Origin: Georgenia thermotolerans | Lineage (GTDB): Bacteria; Actinomycetota; Actinomycetes; Actinomycetales; Actinomycetaceae | NCBI RefSeq assembly: GCF_009193185.1 | Contig: NZ_VUKF01000010.1 | Location: forward strand, 1 to 64,000 | Direction of reading: 5' to 3' | DNA length: 64,000 nucleotides | In this document: piece by piece, positions 56,497-64,000 of the stretch | Numbering within the stretch: the stretch's first letter is position 1 | Layout: every line of letters begins with the position of its first letter | The notes under the pieces: generated by a model | Told to the model about the DNA's origin: nothing | Database searches by the model: none | What the model saw: only the letters and a program-made list of their open reading frames with translations | Made by a program: the position numbers and the translations under genes

Positions 56497-57849
56497 ATGT
56501 CAGGTCCTGCTGTGCCCGCCCCCGAGGCACCGCTGACTCGTCGACAGATCCGCGAGGCGGAACGCGCCCGGGAGGCCGCACGGCAGGCCGCCGCCGCACC
56601 CGTCCAGGCGACCGCGGGGGCGCCCGCCCCGGCCGAGGTGGCCGCGACCCCGCTCCCGACCCGCAGCAGCCTCCGCGCCGCCGAGCGCGCCCGCGCCGCG
56701 GGTGAGGGCGTCCAGGCGGCCGCCGTCGCACCCGCAGAGGCGGCCACCGCCGTCCCGCGTGGCACCGTCAGCCCGGCGACGGCGCCGACCCCCGCCGCGG
56801 CGCCCCAGGCCCCCGCGCAGCCCGAGGTGCGCACCCGTGCCGCCGCCCGCCGCGCCGCCCAGGAGGCCGCCGGCCGGCAGGAGCGGGCCGGCGCACCGGG
56901 GGGCCTCGCGTGGGTCCCGGTCGGCGGCCAGGCCGCGGCCGAGCCGACGCCGGCCGCCGCGCGGGCCGACCGCACCCCGACCGAGGTGTTCATCCACCAG
57001 TCGCACACCCGCCCGGCCGCCAGCCGGCGGGCGATGCGCGGCCAGGCCGCCCACCCCGTAGCCCACGGCCGGACCCGCGGCTGGGCGCCGCGCGCCGCCG
57101 TCCTCGGCGCCCTCGGGGCGCTGACCATCGTGGCGCCCCTGACCGGGCTGGCCGGGCCGGACGAGGCCTCCTCGGCGCAGGCGCTCACCTCGGTCGACAC
57201 CGAGGCGAGCCTGCTCGAGCTGCTCGACGCCCAGTCCGCCGCCACGGCGCTGGCCGCCGCGCCGGCCAGCCTGCTCGCCGACCCCGGCGCCGCCAGCCGG
57301 GCCGCCGCCCTGCAGGCCTCCCGGGCGAACGAGCGCGACGCCCTCACGTGCACCCCCGACGGCGCGAACGGCGTGCGTGCCGCGGTGACCGAGCGCAAGA
57401 CGCAGGTCGTCATGCCGGTCGCCGCCGGCTCCTACCGCCTGTCCTCCTCCTACGGCTACCGCAACAGCCCGTTCACCGGCTACAGCAAGCACCTGGGCGA
57501 GGACTTCTCCGCCCGGATGGGCACCCCGATCCACGCCGTCGCGGACGCCACGGTGGACTACGTCGGGGTGGGCAAGGACGGCCGCTCGAGCATGCTGGTC
57601 ATCCTCAAGCACCAGATCGGCGGCCAGACCTTCTACAGCTGGTACGTGCACATGTACCCCGACGGCATCCACGTCCGGGAGGGCCAGCAGGTCCAGGCCG
57701 GGGACGTCATCGCCGAGGTGGGCAGCAACGGCAACTCCACCGGCCCGCACCTGCACCTCGAGATCCACGCCGCCGACGGGAAGACCACCCTCGACCCGCT
57801 GGTGTGGCTCAAGGAGCACGGCGCCGTCGACGTCTCCGCCCTCTGCTGA
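56497..57849 (+). CDS. M23-family peptidoglycan endopeptidase
   Basis: 450 residues. An Ala/Pro/Arg-rich cytoplasmic region (~200 residues, charged APLTRRQIREAERAREA start) precedes one membrane helix (AAVLGALGALTIVAPLTG at ~215) and an extracytoplasmic M23 domain: LSSSYGYRNSPFTGYSKHLG, then GEDFSARMGTPIHAVADATV (HxxxD zinc ligands) and TGPHLHLEIHA (HxH). The C-terminus ends WLKEHGAVDVSALC. It likely cleaves peptide cross-bridges during growth. CGGAGGTCGTACCG precedes the ATG; a hairpin CTCGGCC/GGCCGAG (56459-56475) in the leader sits just before the ribosome binding site and might modulate translation. Confidence 0.9.
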   Translation: MSGPAVPAPEAPLTRRQIREAERAREAARQAAAAPVQATAGAPAPAEVAATPLPTRSSLRAAERARAAGEGVQAAAVAPAEAATAVPRGTVSPATAPTPAAAPQAPAQPEVRTRAAARRAAQEAAGRQERAGAPGGLAWVPVGGQAAAEPTPAAARADRTPTEVFIHQSHTRPAASRRAMRGQAAHPVAHGRTRGWAPRAAVLGALGALTIVAPLTGLAGPDEASSAQALTSVDTEASLLELLDAQSAATALAAAPASLLADPGAASRAAALQASRANERDALTCTPDGANGVRAAVTERKTQVVMPVAAGSYRLSSSYGYRNSPFTGYSKHLGEDFSARMGTPIHAVADATVDYVGVGKDGRSSMLVILKHQIGGQTFYSWYVHMYPDGIHVREGQQVQAGDVIAEVGSNGNSTGPHLHLEIHAADGKTTLDPLVWLKEHGAVDVSALC

Positions 57850-58195
57850 CGGGCGAGCGCCCCTTCCGCCGCTGACGGGCCGGCTGCCGCCGTCGTCCGT
57901 CGTCCCCTCTCGCCGGCGCGCGTCCCGCGACGCCGGCACCACCTCCCGAGGGCCACTCGAGACCCTCCGGCGCTGGTGCCGACCCACACCTCCGCGACCG
58001 GGCGAGCCCACCGACACGTCCACCCGGGCAGCCCCTCACAGCGGGGTGGCGCCGTCCGGAAAGTGGTCGAGGCGGACATTTCTCTCGTGTGCTTTGTGGT
58101 GATCGGGCACATGGCCCGGTCCCGGGCCTGTTTCTAACGTTCCCCCATGCCCCGCCGCGCCCGGCGGGGACGGCAACGAAGCCAGGGAGGAACGC
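57850..58195. other. Intergenic region before the HAAT transporter operon
   Basis: 346 bp without a convincing gene. It carries short GC inverted repeats (for example around 58106-58130, GGGCACATGGCCCGGTCCCG) and an AT-richer stretch at 58075-58105 that may hold the operon promoter. AGGGAGGAACGC at the end is the ribosome binding site of the next gene. Confidence 0.5.
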
Positions 58196-58957
58196 GTGAC
58201 GTCGAGCAGTGCGGCGCTGCGGGCCAGCGGCCTGTCCAAGGAGTTCCGGGGGTTCCGGGCGGTCAGCGCCGTCGACCTCGAGGTGGCCGCGGGCAGCGTG
58301 CACGCGCTCGTCGGTCCCAACGGGGCCGGCAAGACCACCCTGTTCAACCTCCTCACCGGCTTCCTCAAGCCCACCACGGGCACCATCACCGTCTTCGGCG
58401 AGGACGTCACCGGCCTGCAGCCGGAGCAGATCGCGCACAAGGGGGTGGCCAGGTCCTTCCAGATCACCAGCCTCTTCGAGAACCTCAACCCCCGCGAGCA
58501 CGTCGAGCTGGCGCTGCAGAGCCGCACGCGCCAGGGCCGGAAGTTCTGGCGCTCGGAGAAGCTGCTGGGCCGTTTCACCGGCCGTGCGAGCGAGCTGCTC
58601 GACCTCGTCGGGCTCGCCGAGCTCGCCGAGAAGCCGGCCGGGCTGCTCGCCTACGGGCAGAAGCGCGCGCTGGAGATGGCCATCGTGCTGGCGCTCGAGC
58701 CCAAGGTGCTCCTGCTCGACGAGCCGACGGCGGGCATGGGCATCGAGGACGTCCACCGCACCATCGAGCTCGTCCGGCGGATCGCCGAGGGGCGCACCGT
58801 GGTGTTCGTCGACCACAACATGCACGTGGTCGGCAGCCTCGCCGACCGCGTGACCGTGCTCCAGCAGGGGAAGGTCCTCGCCGAGGGCACCTACGACGAG
58901 GTCCGCACCGACCCCCGGGTCATCACCGCCTACCTGGGGGAGGCCAGCCATGCTTGA
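58196..58957 (+). CDS. livG: HAAT-family ABC transporter ATPase, LivG type
   Basis: 253 residues, GTG start. Walker A ALVGPNGAGKTTLFNLLTG, Q-loop VARSFQITSLFENLNPREHV, a variant signature LAYGQKRALEMAIVLA, Walker B VLLLDEPTAGMG and H-loop VVFVDHNMHVV. LivG proteins carry the extra MGIEDVHRT-type segment seen here. First gene of a five-gene operon; 8-bp overlap with livF. Substrate is not defined by sequence: branched-chain amino acids, urea or short amides are all possible in this family. Confidence 0.9.
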   Translation: MTSSSAALRASGLSKEFRGFRAVSAVDLEVAAGSVHALVGPNGAGKTTLFNLLTGFLKPTTGTITVFGEDVTGLQPEQIAHKGVARSFQITSLFENLNPREHVELALQSRTRQGRKFWRSEKLLGRFTGRASELLDLVGLAELAEKPAGLLAYGQKRALEMAIVLALEPKVLLLDEPTAGMGIEDVHRTIELVRRIAEGRTVVFVDHNMHVVGSLADRVTVLQQGKVLAEGTYDEVRTDPRVITAYLGEASHA

Positions 58958-59642
58958 GGTCCGCGGCCTGAAGGCCTGGTACGGCGAGGCCCAGGCGCTC
59001 GACGACGTCGACATCGACGTCGCCGAGGGCGAGGTGGTCACCCTCGTCGGGCGCAACGGCGCGGGCAAGACCACCTTGCTGCGCAGCCTCATCGGGCTGC
59101 ACCGCCACGTCGCCGGCAGCATCCGCTTCGCCGGCACCGAGCTGGTCGGCATGCCTGCCCACCGCCGGGCGCGGCGCGGCCTGGGCTGGGTCCAGGACGA
59201 CCGCGGCATCTACGCCAGCCTCGACGTCGAGGAGAACCTCCTGCTGCCGCCGGTCGTCTCGGACCGGGCCTGGCCGCTGGAGAAGGTCTACGACGCCTTC
59301 CCCGTCCTGGCCGAACGACGCCGGGCCGCGGGCACCACCCTCTCGGGCGGCGAGCAGCAGATGCTCGCCATCGCACGGGTCCTGCGCACCGGCGCGCGCC
59401 TGCTCCTCCTCGACGAGCCCACCGAGGGGCTCGCGCCCGTGATCGTCCAGCGCATCGGGGAGATCATCCGCGAGGTCAAGGCCGCCGGCGTGACCGTGCT
59501 GCTCATCGAGCAGAACGTGAAGTTCGCCGCCACGGTCGCCGACAGCCACTACCTCCTGGCCCAGGGCCGCATCGTCGCCCACCTGGGCAACGAGGAGTTC
59601 GAGGCCCGCGAGTCCGAGCTGCTCGAGCACCTCGGGGTCTGA
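58950..59642 (+). CDS. livF: HAAT-family ABC transporter ATPase, LivF type
   Basis: 230 residues: Walker A TLVGRNGAGKTTLLRSLIG, Q-loop LGWVQDDRGIYASLDVEENL, signature TTLSGGEQQMLAIARVLRTG, Walker B LLLLDEPTEGLAPVIVQRIG and H-loop LIEQNVKFA. Short LivF length. Overlaps livG by 8 bp. Confidence 0.92.
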   Translation: MLEVRGLKAWYGEAQALDDVDIDVAEGEVVTLVGRNGAGKTTLLRSLIGLHRHVAGSIRFAGTELVGMPAHRRARRGLGWVQDDRGIYASLDVEENLLLPPVVSDRAWPLEKVYDAFPVLAERRRAAGTTLSGGEQQMLAIARVLRTGARLLLLDEPTEGLAPVIVQRIGEIIREVKAAGVTVLLIEQNVKFAATVADSHYLLAQGRIVAHLGNEEFEARESELLEHLGV

Positions 59643-59786
59643 CCCGGCCGCGCCCACCGGACGGCTTCACCCGCCGGCCGCACCCACCGGGGGCCACACC
59701 ACCGCCCCACCGCACGCACCACCCGATTGCACCCGCCCGAGAGCACCACCCACCGCCCTCACCGACCGACCACAGAGAGAAGGACC

Positions 59787-61043
59787 ATGAGCAAGAAGCT
59801 TGCAGGTGGCGCCGCCACCCTGATGTCCGGAGCGCTCCTCCTGGCCGCCTGTTCCCAGGGCGGCCCGGCCAGTGCCGGCGGGGACTTCACCGACGACAAG
59901 GTGGTCATCGGCGTCCTCAACGACCAGTCCGGCGTCTACAAGGACCTCTCCGGCCCCAACAGCGTCAAGGCGGTGGAGATGGCCATCGCCGACTACAAGG
60001 AGAAGTACGGCGACAAGGCCGTCGTGGACACGATCGAGGTGGTCCAGGCCGACCACCAGAACAAGCCCGAGATCGCCAACACCAAGGCCCAGGAGATGTA
60101 CGAGCGCCAGGGCGCGGACATCATCCTCGACGTGCCCGCGTCCTCGGCGGCGCTGGCGGTGGCCAGCCAGGCCGACTCGCACAAGAAGCTGCACTTCAAC
60201 ATCGGCGCCGCCACCACCGAGCTGACCGGCGCGCAGTGCAGCCCGTACGTCTACCACTGGGCCTACGACACCTACCAGCTCGCCAACGGCACCGGCACGA
60301 CGGTGACCGAGAACGGCGGGAAGACCTGGCAGATCATCTACCCCGACTACGCCTTCGGCCAGGACATGGAGAAGTCCTTCACCGCGGCGGTGGAGGGCGC
60401 CGGGGGCACCGTGGCCGGCAAGATCGCCACCCCCTTCCCCAACGACAACTTCTCCACCTTCCTCACCCGCGCCGCGGCCGACAAGCCCGACGTGATCGGC
60501 ACCATGCAGGCCGGCGGCGACCTCATCAACCTCGTCAAGCAGTACAACGAGGCCGGCCTGCGCGACCAGGGCATCGCCCTCGCCGTCGGCCTGATGTTCA
60601 TCACCGACATCCACTCCCTGGGCGTCGAGCAGTTCGAGGGCACCACCTTCACCGACGCCTGGTACTGGAACATGGACGACCAGGCCCGGGAGTGGGCCGA
60701 CCGGTTCCAGGAGGAGACCGGGTCCCGCCCGTCCTTCGCCCACGCCGGCAACTACTCCGCGGCGATGCAGTACCTCGAGGCCGTCCAGGCCGTCGGCAGC
60801 GACGACGCCGACAAGGTCACCGAGAACCTCGACGGCAAGGAGGTCGAGGACGTCTTCCTGCGCAACGGCAAGATCCGCGCCGAGGACCACCGCGTCATCC
60901 ACGACGTCTACCTCGCCAAGGTCAAGGCGCCCTCCGAGGTCACCGAGGACTGGGACTACGAGGAGATCCTCAACACGATCCCTGCCGAGCAGGCCTTCCG
61001 GCCGGTCGCCGACTCCGCCGCCGCCGGCTGCAAGCTCGGCTGA
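59787..61043 (+). CDS. HAAT-family substrate-binding lipoprotein
   Basis: 418 residues. Lipobox LLLAACSQ with Cys22 (signal peptidase II type), then a periplasmic-binding-protein type I fold: VVIGVLNDQSGVYKDLSGPN, VVQADHQNKPEIANTKAQEM, GADIILDVPASSAALAVASQ, WQIIYPDYAFGQDMEKSFT and THPDVIG-like KPDVIGTMQAGGDL. The ligand is unknown; the sequence is closer to generic amide/amino-acid receptors than to LivJ. GAGAGAAGGACC precedes the ATG. It is encoded inside the transporter operon between the ATPases and permeases. Confidence 0.88.
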   Translation: MSKKLAGGAATLMSGALLLAACSQGGPASAGGDFTDDKVVIGVLNDQSGVYKDLSGPNSVKAVEMAIADYKEKYGDKAVVDTIEVVQADHQNKPEIANTKAQEMYERQGADIILDVPASSAALAVASQADSHKKLHFNIGAATTELTGAQCSPYVYHWAYDTYQLANGTGTTVTENGGKTWQIIYPDYAFGQDMEKSFTAAVEGAGGTVAGKIATPFPNDNFSTFLTRAAADKPDVIGTMQAGGDLINLVKQYNEAGLRDQGIALAVGLMFITDIHSLGVEQFEGTTFTDAWYWNMDDQAREWADRFQEETGSRPSFAHAGNYSAAMQYLEAVQAVGSDDADKVTENLDGKEVEDVFLRNGKIRAEDHRVIHDVYLAKVKAPSEVTEDWDYEEILNTIPAEQAFRPVADSAAAGCKLG

Positions 61044-61100
61044 CCACGGGTGTGCCGGGCGCGCCCGCGCCCGGCACACCACGGACAAGGTGAGGGGACG

Positions 61101-61970
61101 ATGAACGAGATCCTCCAGTACACGGTCCAGGGCCTCGCGGCGGGCAGCTTCTACGCCCTTGCCGCGCTCGGGCTGGCCGTCATCTTCGGCGTGCTCGGCG
61201 TGGTGAACTTCGCCCACGGCGCCTGCTACATGCTCGGCGCCATCGCCGCCGCCGTCCTCCAGGACCTGCTGGGCCTGAGCTTCTGGTGGGCGCTGCTGGT
61301 GGTGCCGGCCCTGCTCTTCCTGTTCGGGGTCCTCATGGAGCGCCTCTTCGTGCGCTGGCTCCTGGCGCTCGACCCGCTGTACAACTTCCTGCTCACCTTC
61401 GGGCTGACGCTGGTGCTGGTCGACCTCGTCAAGCGCCAGTACGGCGTCTCGGGACTGCCCTACGCCCGGCCCGACATCTTCAACGGGCAGGTCCTGCTCG
61501 GGAGTCTCCGCCTGCCCACCTACCAGGTGTTCGTCTTCCTCTTCTCGGTGCTCGTGTGCCTGGCGGTGTGGCTGATCATGACCCGCACCCGGATCGGCAT
61601 GATCGTGCGGGCTTCGACCGAAAGGTCGGAGCTCGCCCAGGCCCTGGGGGTCAACGTCGGCCGGTGGGTGACGCCGGTGTTCGGCTTCGGCATCGCGCTC
61701 GCGGGCCTGGCCGGGGTGCTCGCCGCCCCCTTCCGGGCCATCACCGCGGACATGGGGTCGAACTTCATCATCATCCTCTTCGCCGTGGTGGTCATCGGCG
61801 GGCTCGGGTCCATCGTGGGCGCCGTCGTCGCCGGCTTCCTCGTCGGGCTCGCCGAGGCCTTCGGGCAGGCCTACGCCCCGACGTACGCCCAGGTTGTGAT
61901 CTTCGTGCTCATGGCCGCCGTGGTGCTCGTGCGCCCGGCCGGCCTGTTCGGACGGGAGGAGATGGCATGA
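61101..61970 (+). CDS. livH: HAAT-family permease, LivH type
   Basis: 289 residues, about eight membrane helices, opening ILQYTVQGLAAGSFYALAAL and VVNFAHGACYMLGA, with the permease EAA-like RASTERSELAQALGVNVGRW, typical of LivH. GGTGAGGGGACG precedes the ATG at 61101. Overlaps livM (ATGA). Confidence 0.92.
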   Translation: MNEILQYTVQGLAAGSFYALAALGLAVIFGVLGVVNFAHGACYMLGAIAAAVLQDLLGLSFWWALLVVPALLFLFGVLMERLFVRWLLALDPLYNFLLTFGLTLVLVDLVKRQYGVSGLPYARPDIFNGQVLLGSLRLPTYQVFVFLFSVLVCLAVWLIMTRTRIGMIVRASTERSELAQALGVNVGRWVTPVFGFGIALAGLAGVLAAPFRAITADMGSNFIIILFAVVVIGGLGSIVGAVVAGFLVGLAEAFGQAYAPTYAQVVIFVLMAAVVLVRPAGLFGREEMA

Positions 61971-62959
61971 CCCAGTCCGCCGTGCTGCCCGAGTCAGCGG
62001 TCGAGGCGGAGGCGCGCGTCGCCCGCCGCCCGTGGCAGCGCTGGGCGCTGCTCGCCGTCGGCCTCGCCGTCGCCCTCACCCTGCCGTGGGTGATCTACCC
62101 GCCGGTGGCGATGGACATCGCCTGCTGGGCGCTGTTCGCCGTCGCCCTGGACATCCTGCTCGGCTACGGCGGGCTGCTCTCCTTCGGCCACGCCGCCTTC
62201 TGGGGCGGGTCCGCCTACGTCACCGGGCTCGTCGCGCTCAAGGTGGGCGTCCCCTTCCCGCTGGCGGTGCTCGCCGGCGCGCTCGCGGCCATGGCGCTCG
62301 CCCTGCCCGTGGGCTACCTGTCGGTGCGCCGGTCGGGGATCTACTTCGCCATGGTCACGCTGGCCTTCGCGCAGATGGTCTACTTCCTGGCCAACAAGCG
62401 CGGCGACATCACCGGCGGGGAGAACGGGCTGCAGTCGGTGCCCACGTCGTTCTTCGGGATCGAGGCCGTGGAGACCGACTCGTTCTACTTCTACTACGCG
62501 GCGCTGCCGATCATCGTGGCGGGGCTGTGGTTCGCCTGGCGGGTCGTGCACTCGCCCTTCGGCCGGGTGCTCGTCTCCATCCGCGACAACGCCCCCCGCG
62601 CCCGGGCCCTGGGCTACGACGTCGACAAGTACAAGGTCGCCGCGTTCGTCATCTCCGCCGGGCTGGCCGGCCTGGCGGGCGGGCTGTACGCCATCAGCCA
62701 CGGGTTCGTCTCCCTGCAGGAGGTCAACTGGACCACCTCGGGGAAGGTCGTGCTCATCACCGTCCTGGGCGGGATCGGCACGCTGTGGGGCGGCGTCGTC
62801 GGCGCGGCGATCATCATCACCCTCGAGGACCAGCTCGCCTCGTCCGGGTTCGAGGGGATCGGCATCATCACCGGCGCCGTGTTCGTCGTCGTCGTGCTGC
62901 TCTTCCGCCGCGGGGTGTGGGGCACCGCGCGGCACCTGCTGGCGCGCAAGCGGCAGTAG
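61967..62959 (+). CDS. livM: HAAT-family permease, LivM type
   Basis: 330 residues: LLGYGGLLSFGHAAFWGGSA, VRRSGIYFAMVTLAFAQMVY, RVLVSIRDNAPRARALGYDV, HGFVSLQEVNWTTSGKVVLI and VLGGIGTLWGGVVGAAII are the family blocks, about ten helices. Last gene of the operon, followed by a 14-bp terminator. Confidence 0.93.
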   Translation: MTQSAVLPESAVEAEARVARRPWQRWALLAVGLAVALTLPWVIYPPVAMDIACWALFAVALDILLGYGGLLSFGHAAFWGGSAYVTGLVALKVGVPFPLAVLAGALAAMALALPVGYLSVRRSGIYFAMVTLAFAQMVYFLANKRGDITGGENGLQSVPTSFFGIEAVETDSFYFYYAALPIIVAGLWFAWRVVHSPFGRVLVSIRDNAPRARALGYDVDKYKVAAFVISAGLAGLAGGLYAISHGFVSLQEVNWTTSGKVVLITVLGGIGTLWGGVVGAAIIITLEDQLASSGFEGIGIITGAVFVVVVLLFRRGVWGTARHLLARKRQ

Positions 62960-62974
62960 CGGGGGAGCTGGTGC

Positions 62975-62998
62975 GTCGGCGTCGGCGTCGGCGTCGGC
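62975..62998. repeat. Hexanucleotide repeat (GTCGGC)x4
   Basis: Four perfect GTCGGC units right after livM. Slippage-prone but outside genes. Confidence 0.85.
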
Positions 62999-63020
62999 CG
63001 GGGTAGGGGAAAGTGGGGGA

Positions 63021-63052
63021 GCGGGCCCGGGACCGAGAGGTCCCGGGCCCGC
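63021..63052. terminator. Bidirectional terminator after livM and the PucR gene
   Basis: Perfect 14-bp inverted repeat GCGGGCCCGGGACC (63021-63034) and its complement (63039-63052) with GAGA loop, between two convergent genes. Confidence 0.85.
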
Positions 63053-63079
63053 GCGCGTGGTGCCGTGGGCGCGAGGATC

Positions 63080-63111
63080 GGTAGCGCTCGCGGGGATGGG
63101 TAGCGCTCGCG
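63080..63111. repeat. Two 13-bp direct repeats near the PucR stop
   Basis: GGTAGCGCTCGCG at 63080-63092 and 63099-63111, spaced 19 bp start to start; AGCGCT inside each is palindromic. They lie just after the PucR stop codon (63117), so a promoter operator is unlikely. Confidence 0.6.
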
Positions 63112-63116
63112 CGACG

Positions 63117-64000
63117 TCAGGGGCGCAGCAGGCCCGCCAGCCGCAGCGCCAGCTGCACCTCGAGGAGGCGCTCGGGCCCGTTCCACCCGGCGCCGAGGAG
63201 CTGGGTGACCCGGTCGAGGCGCTGGGTCACGGTGTTGGCGTGGACGTGCAGGGCCGCGCCCGTGCGGCTGAGGTTCGAGCCCTGGGCGAAGTAGGTCTGC
63301 AGGGTGCGCACCAGCGCGGTGCCGCGCTCGGCGTCGTAGTCGAGCACCGGCCCCAGCACCGAGCGCACGTAGGCCCCGACGTCGCGGCGCTCGCCGAGCA
63401 GCAGCCCGACGAAGCCGAGATCGCCGGCCTCGGCCACGTCGCCGGTGCGCCCCAGCGCCAGCAGCGTGGCCAGGCACCGGGCCGCCTCGGCGTGCGCGGC
63501 GGTGATGGCGGTGGTGCCCACGGCCGGGCCGGCGGCGCCGGCGGTGAGCCGGCGCCCGACGGCGTGCCCGACCTCCTCCCCGGCCAGCCGGGCGGCGGCG
63601 CGCGGCTCCAGCCCGGGCAGGACGAGCACGAGCCGGCCCTGGTGGACGGCCGAGAGCCCGTGGTGGCGCGAGGCGAGGAACTCGGCCGCCTGCGCCGCCC
63701 GGGTGCGGTCCCCGGCGAGCTCGGCGACGACGACGGCGTGCGGGGCGTCGAGGTCCGCGCCGACGAGGCGGGCCCGCTCGCGCAGCACCTTGGGGTCGCG
63801 CTCGTCCTCGGCGAGGACGTCGAGGAGCAGCTCGCCGCGCAGCCGGCCCTCCGTCTCGGCGAGGCTGCGCCGGAAGAGCAGCAGCAGGGCGGTGACGAGG
63901 GCCGCGCGCTCGAGGATGCGCCGGTCGGCCTCGTCGAGGGGCTCCTCGCGGCGCAGCACCAGGGTGCCGAGGTGGTCCGCGCCGGCGGCCACGGGCGCGG
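63117..64000 (-). CDS. PucR/CdaR-family transcriptional regulator, C-terminal part (cut by window end)
   Basis: At least 294 residues are visible and the frame runs off the window. The C-terminal PucR-type HTH is clear: VRTLQTYFAQGSNLSRTGAA, LHVHANTVTQRLDRVTQLLG, LEVQLALRLAGLLRP. Upstream lies a GGDEF-like/purine-catabolism regulator segment and, first in view, a GAF-like end (LVLRREEPLDEADRRILERA). It converges with the HAAT operon; PucR regulators commonly control purine, allantoin or aromatic catabolism, so it might respond to the transported compound, but the orientation does not show control. Confidence 0.85.
   Translation of the reverse strand, partial: APVAAGADHLGTLVLRREEPLDEADRRILERAALVTALLLLFRRSLAETEGRLRGELLLDVLAEDERDPKVLRERARLVGADLDAPHAVVVAELAGDRTRAAQAAEFLASRHHGLSAVHQGRLVLVLPGLEPRAAARLAGEEVGHAVGRRLTAGAAGPAVGTTAITAAHAEAARCLATLLALGRTGDVAEAGDLGFVGLLLGERRDVGAYVRSVLGPVLDYDAERGTALVRTLQTYFAQGSNLSRTGAALHVHANTVTQRLDRVTQLLGAGWNGPERLLEVQLALRLAGLLRP

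Overview
The window is high-GC (well above 70 %) chromosomal DNA from an actinobacterium. The evidence is a long-form HPF next to secA, the SigR/RsrA thiol-stress pair, the 24-residue ribosomal protein bL37, an OdhA/Kgd-type fused oxoglutarate dehydrogenase, a 13E12-type DUF222/HNH gene, GTG starts, and many start codons with a TANNNT -10 hexamer 6-7 nt upstream instead of a Shine-Dalgarno. Gene content (Rv3235-family, DUF6912, CE1758/CE1759 pair) suggests a Micrococcales member near Cellulomonadaceae/Bogoriellaceae; the genus cannot be fixed from the sequence. No rRNA, tRNA, CRISPR, insertion sequence or prophage was seen.

Layout. 1-1.4 kb: end of comF, then hpf. 1.5-7.6 kb: a quinate/shikimate catabolic island (3-dehydroquinate dehydratase, 3-dehydroshikimate dehydratase, quinate/shikimate dehydrogenase, IclR regulator, divergent MHS permease) inserted in the usual comF-hpf-secA order. 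7.7-10.6 kb: DUF72 protein, UdgX and a YcaQ-like glycosylase (DNA repair). 10.8-13.6 kb: secA. 13.9-15.8 kb: flavin monooxygenase plus FMN reductase behind a consensus SigR promoter. 16-17.8 kb: DUF222/HNH gene. 17.8-24.7 kb: quinone-reductase-like protein, Rv3235-family protein, LysM membrane protein, small regulators, an isolated SAF/CpaB-like plus CpaE-like pair, DUF6912. 24.7-34.2 kb (minus strand): DoxX, aroA, rsgA, glycosyltransferase, hisN, sbcD, sbcC.

34.3-35.7 kb: sigR with a self-recognising promoter, rsrA, bL37. 35.8-38.3 kb: MDR reductase, DUF4097, TorD-like protein. 38.3-46.8 kb: a molybdoenzyme island with dmsABC-type reductase (TAT signal on DmsA), TorD chaperone, Fe-S protein, moaA, moaD, moaE and DUF6457; the moa genes supply cofactor, TorD-type proteins mature DmsA, DmsB/DmsC pass electrons from quinol. 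46.8-53.7 kb: SGNH-like protein, kgd, OmpR-type two-component system. 53.8-57.8 kb: two CNNM/CBS membrane proteins and an M23 peptidase behind a perfect CRP/GlxR-type palindrome. 58.2-63 kb: a complete branched-chain-amino-acid-type (HAAT) ABC transporter. 63.1-64 kb: C-terminal part of a PucR-family regulator running off the window.

The best-supported unusual signals are two GGAAT-N18-GTT promoters, one placed so that it would start a leaderless transcript for a longer SigR isoform; the many leaderless-type starts; the UdgX/YcaQ-like repair neighbourhood; and several short tandem repeats in intergenic DNA. No wholly new multi-gene system could be demonstrated from the sequence alone.
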